Source of the DNA: Sporosalibacterium faouarense
Lineage (GTDB): Bacteria > Bacillota > Clostridia > Tissierellales > VENL01
DNA length: 64,000 nt
Assembly (NCBI RefSeq): GCF_016765695.1
Contig: NZ_JAETGO010000089.1
Span: 124,001-188,000 of the forward strand
Reading direction: 5' to 3'
Shown here in pieces: positions 20,141 through 27,768 of this stretch (the stretch's first letter is position 1; every line of letters starts with the position of its first letter). The notes beneath the pieces are model-generated. The model was not told the origin of the DNA, searched no databases, and worked only from the letters and a program-made list of their open reading frames with translations. A program made the translations under genes and the position numbers.

Positions 20141-20313
20141 TTACTTACATAATTATTATATTATTACTAGTTCTATTAGGATACAGTGTAGGTAGAAGGG
20201 TAGGATATAAACAAGGTTATGAAGAAGGCGTAAGTTATGCTCCCATAGAAATGAAAAGAAAAATACATAAATTAAAAAAATGTCCCATTTGCAATAAGCC
20301 AATTGATGAATAA
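20131..20313 (+). CDS. Small single-pass membrane protein with CxxC end
   Basis: 60 residues: one transmembrane helix (IITYIIIILLLVLLGYSVG), a Gly/Tyr-rich linker (RRVGYKQGYEEG) and a C-terminal KKCPICNKPIDE with a CxxC that could bind zinc or pair with a partner. It overlaps the UbiA-like gene by 10 bases, the fourth member of the spoVK cluster. No known family is recognised. Confidence 0.7.
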   Translation: MDIITYIIIILLLVLLGYSVGRRVGYKQGYEEGVSYAPIEMKRKIHKLKKCPICNKPIDE

Positions 20314-20381
20314 AAAAAGGTATGATAAAATACTTAGGACAAATGAGATAAAATATAACTATACATAAAGAGGAGATTATT

Positions 20382-21674
20382 ATGAATAAGGATACTATAA
20401 ATATATTATGTGAACTATATGGTGTTAATAGTAAAATAGTGGACTATGTCAATGATAAAGAGAAGCTAATAAAGGATAAATTCAATGCAATCAATGAAAT
20501 TAAAGAATACAATCAATATAAAGTTATTGCTGCTATGCAAAAGGCTAAATTAAATGCTACACACTTTGGTTGGACTACTGGATATGGCTATGATGATGTT
20601 GGTAGAGATAAAGTAGAGGAGATCTATTCATATATATTTAATACAGAAGACTCCCTAGTAAGACCAACCATTGTATCTGGGACCCACGCAATAACCTTGA
20701 CAATTTCGGCTATAGTAAGACCAGGAGAAGAACTATTATCAATAACAGGTAGCCCCTATGACACATTACAAAAAGTAATTGGTATTAAGGGAGATTCTAA
20801 GGGTAGTCTTAAAGATTATGGACTTGAATACAACGAAATACCTTTAGATAGTGACGGCAATATTGATATTAAGACGACACTAAGAAGTATAAATGAAAAG
20901 ACTAAGTTAATACTGATTCAAAGATCTACTGGATATAGTGATAGAAAAGCTATAACTTTAGATGAAATAAAGAGAGCGGTTGAATCTATTAAAGCTGAAC
21001 ATAAAGATATAGTTATTATGGTAGATAATTGCTATGGTGAATTTTTAGACAAAATTGAACCAACTGAGATTGGTGTTGATATTATAGCTGGTTCGCTAAT
21101 TAAGAATCCAGGTGGAGGACTAGCTTTAACTGGGGGCTATATAGCTGGTAAAAGAGATTTAATAGAGTTAGTTGCAAATAGAAGTACTGCTCCTGGAATA
21201 GGCAAGGAGTGTGGACTGACATTTGGTACAACAAGAACAACTCTTCAAGGATTATTCTTAGCTCCAAATGTCGTAGCAGAAGCTCGTAAGGGAGCATTGC
21301 TAACAGCTATAGCCTATAAGTCTCTGGGATTTAGAGTTATACCTGATTTAGATGATGAAAGAAGTGATATAATACAAGGAATAGAATTTAAGAATAAAGA
21401 TAGCGTTATTAAGTTCTGTCAGGGAATTCAAGCTGCATCTCCAGTTGATTCTTATGTGTTACCTCAACCTTGGGCAATGCCAGGTTACGAAGATGAGGTT
21501 ATAATGGCTGCTGGTGGATTTATACAAGGATCATCAATTGAATTAAGTGCAGATGCACCTATCAGAGAACCATACATTGCTTATTATCAAGGTGGATTAA
21601 CATATGAACATTGCAAACTTGGAGTTATTAAAAGCTTAGATAATTTAGTTACAAACAATCTAGTGAAATTATAG
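20382..21674 (+). CDS. ynbB: YnbB-type PLP enzyme (methionine gamma-lyase / aluminium resistance family)
   Basis: 430 residues of the family named for aluminium resistance, a cystathionine beta-lyase relative. Motifs are FGWTTGYGYDDVGRD, IVSGTHAITL, RSTGYSDRKA, VDNCYGEF, and the PLP lysine in AGSLIKNPGGG. AGAGGAG precedes the ATG. In B. subtilis ynbB also lies between the hfq/spoVK region and glnRA, so synteny supports the name. The physiological substrate is unknown. Confidence 0.93.
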   Translation: MNKDTINILCELYGVNSKIVDYVNDKEKLIKDKFNAINEIKEYNQYKVIAAMQKAKLNATHFGWTTGYGYDDVGRDKVEEIYSYIFNTEDSLVRPTIVSGTHAITLTISAIVRPGEELLSITGSPYDTLQKVIGIKGDSKGSLKDYGLEYNEIPLDSDGNIDIKTTLRSINEKTKLILIQRSTGYSDRKAITLDEIKRAVESIKAEHKDIVIMVDNCYGEFLDKIEPTEIGVDIIAGSLIKNPGGGLALTGGYIAGKRDLIELVANRSTAPGIGKECGLTFGTTRTTLQGLFLAPNVVAEARKGALLTAIAYKSLGFRVIPDLDDERSDIIQGIEFKNKDSVIKFCQGIQAASPVDSYVLPQPWAMPGYEDEVIMAAGGFIQGSSIELSADAPIREPYIAYYQGGLTYEHCKLGVIKSLDNLVTNNLVKL

Positions 21675-21743
21675 ATTAAATATATTTGATTTTAGTAATA
21701 TTTTAATAAATAATGTTAAAATTAATTGTTCCAATAATAAATA

Positions 21744-21780
21744 AAAAGAATGGTGAATACTTTAAATTCACCATTCTTTT
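21744..21780. terminator. Bidirectional terminator between ynbB and lexA
   Basis: AAAAGAATGGTGAAT ... ATTCACCATTCTTTT, a perfect 15-bp stem with A and T runs on both sides, serving both convergent genes. Confidence 0.92.
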
Positions 21781-22400
21781 TATTTTAAAGATCTAAATAC
21801 ACCAACAACTTTACCTAAAATCTTAACATCGGTTGATATAATAGGGTCCATAGATTGATTTTCTGGTTGCAATCTTATATAATTTTTCTCCTTATAGAAT
21901 CTTTTCACTGTAGCTTCATCTTCTAAAAGAGCAACTACTATATCTCCATTACTAGCAACATTTTGTTGTTTTACTAGTACATAGTCACCATCCAAGATAC
22001 CAGCTTCAATCATACTTTCACCTTCAACACTAAGCATAAAAGCAGAAGTGTTCTCAACAAAATTAACCGGAACAGGGAAAGTATCTTCAATATTTTCAAC
22101 TGCTAGAACAGGTTGACCTGCTGTAACCTTACCAACAATAGGTACATCAACTATTTCTTTTCTAGGAAGTATTCCTTCATTATCTTTATCTAATATCTCT
22201 ATAGCTCTAGGCTTAGTAGGATCTTTTCTTATGTATCCTTTATCTTCAAGTTTAGATAAGTGCCCATGAACTGTGGAAGTAGACCTAAGATTAACCGCCT
22301 TGCAGATTTCTCTAACTGCAGGGGGATATCCTTTGGTCTGAATCTCATTTTTTATAAAATTTAGAATTCTTATTTGCTTTTCAGATAAATCTTCATACAT
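21780..22400 (-). CDS. lexA: SOS repressor LexA
   Basis: 206 residues from the ATG at 22400 (GTGGGGTG site; the ORF can be opened five codons earlier without support). The N-terminal winged helix reads [13 protein letters not shown] ... [32 protein letters not shown]. The cleavage site is the Ala-Gly in [11 protein letters not shown], and the Ser/Lys dyad is in [16 protein letters not shown] and [11 protein letters not shown]. It represses SOS genes until RecA triggers self-cleavage. Its own SOS box is upstream, and it is divergent from yneA. Confidence 0.98.
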   Translation of the reverse strand: MYEDLSEKQIRILNFIKNEIQTKGYPPAVREICKAVNLRSTSTVHGHLSKLEDKGYIRKDPTKPRAIEILDKDNEGILPRKEIVDVPIVGKVTAGQPVLAVENIEDTFPVPVNFVENTSAFMLSVEGESMIEAGILDGDYVLVKQQNVASNGDIVVALLEDEATVKRFYKEKNYIRLQPENQSMDPIISTDVKILGKVVGVFRSLK

Positions 22401-22456
22401 AGCAGCACCCCACATATTTATTTTACAAATATTATATCATATGTTCGGTATATAAT

Positions 22457-22470
22457 CAAACATTCGTTCG
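22457..22470 (-). promoter_or_regulatory. SOS (LexA) box upstream of lexA
   Basis: CGAACGAATGTTTG on the minus strand fits the Gram-positive consensus CGAAC-n4-GTTYG. It is 57 bases before the lexA start, consistent with autoregulation. Confidence 0.85.
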
Positions 22471-22528
22471 ATATTGTTGAAATATTAGAATAATTTATAT
22501 GCATAAGAAAAATTTTCAAAAAAAGTTA

Positions 22529-22557
22529 TTGACTTAGAACGTACGTTCTTTTATAAT
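22529..22557 (+). promoter_or_regulatory. yneA promoter with LexA operator in the spacer
   Basis: TTGACT (22529-22534) and TATAAT (22552-22557) are 17 bases apart. The perfect palindrome AGAACGTACGTTCT (22536-22549) fills the spacer, so LexA binding would directly block RNA polymerase. Confidence 0.92.
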
Positions 22558-22569
22558 ATAATTAAAGGT

Positions 22570-22583
22570 CGAACAAACGTTCT
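22570..22583 (+). promoter_or_regulatory. Second SOS box in the yneA leader
   Basis: CGAACAAACGTTCT lies downstream of the -10 and just before the GGAGGG ribosome site, giving yneA two LexA sites 34 bases apart. Confidence 0.88.
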
Positions 22584-22597
22584 TGGAGGGTGATTTT

Positions 22598-22906
22598 ATG
22601 AGTGAAAAAAATACTAAACTTGTCATCGTAAATAAAACTAGATTTATTATATTTGTTACTATTGTACTATTATTCTTAAGCATAATAATGGGAGGTATCT
22701 TCAAATTAGATAAAGCCTACAGTTCTACATATAAGACATGGAAAGAGATTACTATACAAAGTGGAGATACCCTTTGGCATATAGCCAGAAAAAATAATCC
22801 CCATAACCATGATACAAGAAAAGTGGTTTATGAGATAATGAAGTTCAATAGCATGGAGGATGCATCTATAAGAACAGGAGATGTAATTAAGATACCTACT
22901 AATTAA
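22598..22906 (+). CDS. yneA: YneA-like cell-division suppressor with LysM domain
   Basis: 102 residues from the ATG at 22598 behind GGAGGGTG. One N-terminal transmembrane helix (FIIFVTIVLLFLSIIMGG) is followed by an extracellular LysM domain (ITIQSGDTLWHIARKNN ... IRTGDVIKIP). YneA delays division during the SOS response in Firmicutes, and divergent pairing with lexA is the standard arrangement. Two SOS boxes control it. Compared with Bacillus YneA, the helix and LysM order agree. Confidence 0.92.
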   Translation: MSEKNTKLVIVNKTRFIIFVTIVLLFLSIIMGGIFKLDKAYSSTYKTWKEITIQSGDTLWHIARKNNPHNHDTRKVVYEIMKFNSMEDASIRTGDVIKIPTN

Positions 22907-22935
22907 ATGGCACCCCTTTCATCAAAATATATTAA

Positions 22936-22982
22936 AAGCTTGGATTATCATAGTCAATAGATATGTATGATCCAAGTTTTTA
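22936..22982 (+). terminator. Terminator after yneA
   Basis: CTTGGATTATCATA ... TATGTATGATCCAAG with one bulge, followed by TTTTTAT. Confidence 0.75.
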
Positions 22983-22984
22983 TA

Positions 22985-23087
22985 TTTGTCGAAATAAAAT
23001 AGGAATCGCTGTAATTTCATGATGTCGAAAGTAATTGTCGATATTTTATGTCGGAATAATATGTCATAATCATGTGTTGATACCTGT
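22985..23087 (+). repeat. Array of 13-bp TGTCGA-type direct repeats
   Basis: Starting at 23023 five units follow one another without a gap: TGTCGAAAGTAAT, TGTCGATATTTTA, TGTCGGAATAATA, TGTCATAATCATG and TGTTGATACCTGT. A weaker sixth (TGTAATTTCATGA) precedes them at 23010, and an isolated perfect Spo0A box, TTTGTCGAAAT, is at 22985. Strict 13-base phasing suggests ordered protein binding. The core matches the Spo0A box TGTCGAA, but Spo0A need not be the binder. Confidence 0.7.
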
Positions 23088-23147
23088 AGAATAGCAATAA
23101 TACAATTTTTACTATATTATGATTATGCTAATCTTCTTATCGAACAT

Positions 23148-23159
23148 GAACATATGTTC
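23148..23159. promoter_or_regulatory. Additional SOS-like box before the DUF3795 gene
   Basis: GAACATATGTTC is a perfect palindrome matching GAAC-n4-GTTC. It is 81 bases upstream of the DUF3795 start, suggesting LexA control of that gene. Confidence 0.7.
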
Positions 23160-23228
23160 TGATATTATTAGATTATACATATATTATAATTTTGCTTAAA
23201 TTTAAATAAAAGAATGGGGGATAAAAGC

Positions 23229-23459
23229 ATGACTGAAGTAACAGCATATTGTAGAATTAAATGTCATGAATGTCCAGTATACCAAGCTACTATTAACAAT
23301 AACATCGAAGAAAAAGCTAAGATTACAAAAGAAAAGTGTGGTTCTAAGCTAAATGTAAAAAACTGCAGCACTTGTATAGATTATCCTTGTGATAAACTTA
23401 ACAAAGTTTTCGACAAATCTCCTGAAGCTAAAACAACATTAGAAAACTTAAGGAGATAG
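23229..23459 (+). CDS. DUF3795-type Cys-rich protein, internally shortened
   Basis: 76 residues from the ATG at 23229 (GGGGG site at 23216). The start (TAYCRIKCHECPVYQAT) and end (CGSKLNVKNC, CIDYPCDKL, DKSPEAKTTLENLR) match DUF3795 proteins, which normally have about 110-115 residues. The central part with another CxxC pair is absent, while the frame stays open, so it looks like an in-frame internal deletion of about 35-40 codons. The conserved CGIKC is CRIKC here. It is probably damaged or a minimal variant. An SOS-like box and the 13-bp array lie upstream. Confidence 0.75.
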   Translation: MTEVTAYCRIKCHECPVYQATINNNIEEKAKITKEKCGSKLNVKNCSTCIDYPCDKLNKVFDKSPEAKTTLENLRR

Positions 23460-23514
23460 ATAACTCTGAGTCGTAAATATATATTTATATTTCAAAAATA
23501 TATTTCAGAAAGAT

Positions 23515-23560
23515 AAAACCAAGAAGCTCTAACCGGATTAAAAGCATCTTGGTTTTAATA
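23515..23560 (+). terminator. Terminator after the DUF3795 gene
   Basis: AAAACCAAGA ... TCTTGGTTTT with a 22-base loop. The T run is short, and it may act in both directions toward the recombinase gene. Confidence 0.7.
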
Positions 23561-23627
23561 TCAAACATATAAATAAATCAAAAGTTAAAAGTAACCAACT
23601 AAGATTAATATGTAATTTAAAGCTTAT

Positions 23628-24593
23628 TTATTCATTGCTATCATTTTGACTGATAGAAGATAGTGGATTACTCTTAACTGCTTTCCTTAAACGCTCATCA
23701 TCAATATGAGTATAAATCTGAGTAGTAGAAACATTCTCATGACCTAATATCTGCTGAAGAGCTCTTATATCAACATTACCATGCTTGTACATAAGTGTAG
23801 CAGCTGTATGTCTAAGCTTATGAGGCGAGTATTTTTCTGAATCAAGACCAGCTAATTTCACATACTTTTTCACCATATACTGAACAGCTTTAGGACTAAG
23901 ACGATTTTTCTTTCTACTTATAAATAATGCTTTTTTATCTTTGCCATCACTAGGTCTAACCTTCAAATAATTATCTAAAGCATTGATGCATGCATCATTA
24001 AGATAAATAGTTCTTTCTTTATTACCTTTACCAATAACCGTGAGGGTATCTCCCTTAATCTTATCTATATCAATACTAACTAATTCAGAAAGTCTCATTC
24101 CACAGTTAAGAAATAGAGTTATAATCGCATAATCTCTTTCTTTAAACTGACCATCAATAGCTTCTAATAACTGTTTAGCTTCTTCTAAAGTTAAGTACAC
24201 AGGATGCCTGGAATCGGTCTTGGGTGATTCCAAATCCAGGGCAGGGTTCTCATCAATTAATCTCACCTTAGAATGTAGGTACTTAAAGAAAGAACGTAGA
24301 CTTGCTACTTTACGGGCCTTAGCATGATTATGATTATTTCTTTCCTTATCTACGTATGATATGAATGCATATAAGTCTTGGATATTAACTCTTTTTATAA
24401 TATTAATGTCAATATCACTAATATCAATCTCTTCAAAATCTGTACTTTTAGTAACTATTCGATATCTCACTTTTAAAAACTTAAAGAATGTTCTAAGATC
24501 ATAATGATATTCTCTTACAGTATTAGAAGATTTTCCTCTGATTGTCTCGATATAGTTGAGAAAGTCTTCAAGCAATATTGGTGTATCGTCCAT
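23628..24593 (-). CDS. XerC/XerD-type tyrosine recombinase linked to lexA
   Basis: 321 residues. The N-terminal SAM-like core-binding domain is LLEDFLNYIETIRGKSSNTVREYHYDLRTFF. Catalytic residues are the Arg in CGMRLSELV, the Lys in GKGNKERTIYL, HKLRHTAATLMY (H-x-x-R), LGHENVSTTQIYTH, and the Tyr in that last motif. GGAGG is 12 bases before the ATG. The dif-type Xer recombinases are similar. In many Clostridia such a gene lies beside lexA, so it is more likely a resident recombinase than a recent phage integrase. Its target site is unknown; TGTCGA-type motifs flank it on both sides. Confidence 0.92.
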   Translation of the reverse strand: MDDTPILLEDFLNYIETIRGKSSNTVREYHYDLRTFFKFLKVRYRIVTKSTDFEEIDISDIDINIIKRVNIQDLYAFISYVDKERNNHNHAKARKVASLRSFFKYLHSKVRLIDENPALDLESPKTDSRHPVYLTLEEAKQLLEAIDGQFKERDYAIITLFLNCGMRLSELVSIDIDKIKGDTLTVIGKGNKERTIYLNDACINALDNYLKVRPSDGKDKKALFISRKKNRLSPKAVQYMVKKYVKLAGLDSEKYSPHKLRHTAATLMYKHGNVDIRALQQILGHENVSTTQIYTHIDDERLRKAVKSNPLSSISQNDSNE

Positions 24594-25640
24594 TTTATCA
24601 AAACCTCCTAGATATTACCTAAATTTGTTACTTTTTTGCTCCAATGTCGCAAAATATACATTTTGTATAATAAAATATTCGATATTTATAAGGATTTTCC
24701 TTCTATTTTTCATTATTTTTTTAAGATTTTTAGTAATTTTATCTATTTCACCTTCAAATTAGTTCTTATTTTAATAATTTAAGTTTATTTATTCTTTATC
24801 CTATAATTTAATCGTTAATTTTCATCATTATTTGCATTCTTTATTATTAAATTAGTCCGATGAATATCTTAAATCGACATTTCGACCATTTTCACTTCAG
24901 TTAATATTCGACATTTTATTGATGCTTCCCTTTAATATCTACAATTTTACATATTATTACATTTTATTGCCTACTATCATATCTCATTATTAAATTCATT
25001 AAACACTTATACAATAATCAATTAATAATCACTTATATTATGCAAGTTTGTAATTATAAAACCAGTTTAGTATACATAATCATTTTATAGTCTACTTATT
25101 TCACGTATCTTAAGTTAGAATTTAAATCAATAGCATAATAATACAATTATTTACATTTTATTACACTTTCTAAAAATATCGACCCTTCATTTTCTCTTCT
25201 AAAGGGTTTTTAGCGCATTTATAATGCTATAGGTTGTCTAATTTAAATATTTTAGTTATAGTCTGTTTATGCTTGTCATTCTTGAATTTCCTTAATTTTC
25301 TTCAACTTTAATTGTTAATTTTATTAATAAATTTATTTATTAATACTACAAGATCTACTTCTAACAAAATTAGTATAAACAGCTGCCCAAATGTCGAATA
25401 ATATTTAGGATAGAAAACTACTAGTGTATTTTTTGATAAGAAAATTTCATTCATTAATTCAAATCATTTAACGACATTCTTTTTCACTTCATAATAAATA
25501 AAAAAATGCTCCATATTGTAATAACAATTTTATAATTCAAAACCTTTACTACAAAGAAGCATATTTTTTATTAATATCTTTAATTTATAAAATTTAAATT
25601 TGCAAATCAAATCTCTTTTTCTTTACATAATATATTTATG
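24594..25640. other. Gene-free AT-rich kilobase upstream of the recombinase
   Basis: No credible coding frame in 1,047 bases, in a genome whose gaps are usually under 200. It holds TGTCG or TCGAC motifs at 24645, 24874, 24882, 24908, 25179 and 25393, several of them Spo0A-box-like (two of these are 26 bases apart). A long-loop hairpin, AAAAAATGCT ... AGCATATTTTTT, lies at 25500-25567 and may terminate the GNAT transcript arriving from the right. Confidence 0.6.
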
Positions 25641-26150
25641 TTATACTTCTTTTTCTATAGAATATAAATAAGTTAAAATTCCTCGATTTCTTTTATTTAT
25701 AAACTCATTTTCTTCTTTCATTCCAATTTTTTTAGCTAATTTAATTGAAGAGTAATGATCCCATGCCATATTTGCAATAATTCTTTTCATACCTAACTTT
25801 GTAAAGCCATAATTTAAACAAGCTTCAGCAGCTTCCTTTCCATAACCCTTATTCCAATAATCAGCATGAATAATATACCCTAAATCATTTTCAACCTTAT
25901 CATTAATGTCAACAACCAAAAAACCAACATCACCTATAACTCTATTCTCTTCCTTTAAGCAAACTAGCCATCGTCCATATCCATATTGCTTGTATGCTTT
26001 TATATTTCTTTCTATCCAATTTTCCACTTGGTTAATACTAAATGGTTTTTCCCAAAACTTCATAGTTCTTGGATCAGTTAAAATTCTGGACAATTCATCT
26101 AAATCTTTACTAGTCATTTCACGCAAAATAAGTCTTTTAGTTTCAATCAT
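25641..26150 (-). CDS. GNAT acetyltransferase, RimJ/RimL type
   Basis: 169 residues: IETKRLILREMTSKDLDEL at the start is the RimJ/RimL signature. LGYIIHADYWNKGYGKEAAEACLNY is the acetyl-CoA pocket (x-x-G-x-G), and RIIANMAWDHYSSIKLAKKIGMK the usual end. AGGGGTGG precedes the ATG. It is the terminal gene of the minus-strand accessory array, with a 29-base gap to its upstream neighbour. Acceptor unknown. Confidence 0.9.
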   Translation of the reverse strand: MIETKRLILREMTSKDLDELSRILTDPRTMKFWEKPFSINQVENWIERNIKAYKQYGYGRWLVCLKEENRVIGDVGFLVVDINDKVENDLGYIIHADYWNKGYGKEAAEACLNYGFTKLGMKRIIANMAWDHYSSIKLAKKIGMKEENEFINKRNRGILTYLYSIEKEV

Positions 26151-26179
26151 CTTTTACCACCCCTAAATTTCATTCTCTA

Positions 26180-26944
26180 TTAAATATCCTTTTCACCTAT
26201 TTTATTTACAGTATTTATAAGGTCTTCTCTAGCATCTGCACTATCTAAATATGCTATTCTCCAATCTGCACTAGGGGTTAACTCAGCAGCTTCTCTTTCT
26301 ATCTCAATTCTTTTTTTCAAATAATATTTCATGCCCTTTGGAAATATCAGTTTAGTTGACTTAGTTTTTAATATATTATCTCTTTCAATATTATCCATTT
26401 TAACTCTTGAATAACTTTCTTTTCTCATTCCTGCTATAATTTTATTTATATTTGAGTATTCAGCTAAAATTAAAACCTTACTATAACCTTTAGATTTCTT
26501 TAAAATATTTGATTTTATTTTAATCGTTCTTTCACTGCTCATTTCTCCTGGTTTTATATCATTCTCTATCCACCAATCAATTCCATCAAAGTCAATACCC
26601 AATTCTTTAGCAGTTAAAGCTCCAAACAACATTTCTATCGAACCATCAGCCAGATTATCACGTTCTATTTCTTCAGGTCTATTTTCTAATAACAATATAT
26701 CAGGCCTTAAATTTCTAATCACTGCATCTATATGTAGTAATGAGTACCTATCATTTTCTAAATGTTCATCTGAAATAGTACCTAAAATAAAGATATCCTG
26801 TTTTCCTTTTCTAAGCTTTATAAATGCTTTTTTTATAAAATAAGGTGTGCTTACTTTCTTTATTAAAAACAACCTTATATCTGGACTAAATATTAAAATA
26901 ACAACAATTAGTATAAATAAAATCAATTCAACAATATAATCCAT
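26180..26944 (-). CDS. Membrane-anchored TraB/TIKI-like protein
   Basis: 254 residues. An N-terminal transmembrane helix (IVELILFILIVVILIFSP) precedes a domain starting IFILGTISDEHLENDRYS and LRPDILLLENRPEEIE. This resembles the LGTxHxxH and Glu motifs of TraB/PrgY/TIKI proteins (erythromycin-esterase-like fold), with one His replaced. The Arg/Lys-rich C-terminus is unlike the family. Call is by pattern only. Confidence 0.5.
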   Translation of the reverse strand: MDYIVELILFILIVVILIFSPDIRLFLIKKVSTPYFIKKAFIKLRKGKQDIFILGTISDEHLENDRYSLLHIDAVIRNLRPDILLLENRPEEIERDNLADGSIEMLFGALTAKELGIDFDGIDWWIENDIKPGEMSSERTIKIKSNILKKSKGYSKVLILAEYSNINKIIAGMRKESYSRVKMDNIERDNILKTKSTKLIFPKGMKYYLKKRIEIEREAAELTPSADWRIAYLDSADAREDLINTVNKIGEKDI

Positions 26945-27026
26945 CTATTAATTCATTCCCTTCACACTTGCGATATAGTTATAATAGATAAAATAGCTTT
27001 AAATAATTTATTACACAACATTTCTA

Positions 27027-27143
27027 TTAAATAAATTGATTCTTCTTTAAGAGTACAATTGATTCTTTTATTTCCTCAGGCTTAACTTCTAATGACCAAG
27101 CCGCCTCAGGATCATAATTTTCTAAAAGATCAAGAGTTTTTTT
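27027..27143 (-). pseudogene. C-terminal gene remnant
   Basis: An open stretch of about 38 codons with no start codon. It ends LENYDPEAAWSLEVKPEE ... IKESIVLLKKNQFI and a stop. The composition is protein-like (helical, charged, Trp-containing) and unlike the surrounding intergenic DNA. It begins directly after the stop of the next upstream gene, so the N-terminal part of the gene has been lost. Parent family not recognised. Confidence 0.55.
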
Positions 27144-27149
27144 AGTTTA

Positions 27150-27688
27150 TTACTTATTAACTCCTGCGTTTTGAACCTTTTTTAATAATACTACTATTCC
27201 TCTTGACTTTATTAATAATAAAAGGCCAATTATTACCTCAACAATTAATTCTATCATATTAAATATGGCTTTAAACCTAGTATTAAAATTAGTCAAAGCA
27301 TAGTTCTTCTTTAATAAAATTAGATTTGAAATTTCCTCTATAATATTGGGTAGTACATTCGTTAATATTATTAACCCTACTACTGAAAACGTAAGGACTT
27401 GCAATTCTTTATAATTAATTTCTTTACATTCCTTTTCTAATTCATTTTCAGGAACTATATAAAAACTAATTTTTCCCGATCCAATCCATAATATTAATCC
27501 CAAAACTATCATTACTACTGTAGGAACTAATGAATAAAGCAGTAACGAACTAGTAATTTCAAAGTGATTCCCATTACTCAAATATGGTACTATCGACATC
27601 GTTATAATTGAAGAAATATTTCTTAAAGCTTGTACAAATATGTAAATTGCTAATACCTTTAATGAAATTAGTGCTATTTTTCTTTCAT
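27150..27688 (-). pseudogene. Four-helix membrane protein gene with an early frameshift
   Basis: The long frame (149 residues from an ATG at 27599 lacking a ribosome site) continues upstream without a stop to a GGGGGAG site. A well-placed ATG at 27688 reads MKEK and then TAG. Adding one A in the five-A run at 27677-27681 would join it into KEKIALISLKVLAIYIFVQ and the long frame. The natural gene was therefore about 178 residues with four hydrophobic segments, and it now carries a one-base frameshift. A rare ATA start is the alternative. Family unknown. Confidence 0.65.
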
Positions 27689-27768
27689 TTATTTTAACTC
27701 CCCCTAAAAATAAACTATTTCTTAATATCCAAAATCTATGTGCTCCTTAATCTAGTTAAATTTTAAAA

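Noticed and set aside
23628-24593. Recombinase as a recent prophage integrase
   Set aside because: No phage structural, lysis or repressor genes follow, and a tyrosine recombinase beside lexA is common in Clostridia.
24556-24762. 68-codon plus-strand frame opposite the recombinase start
   Set aside because: No ribosome site, overlaps a real gene antisense, and its composition is that of AT-rich noncoding DNA.
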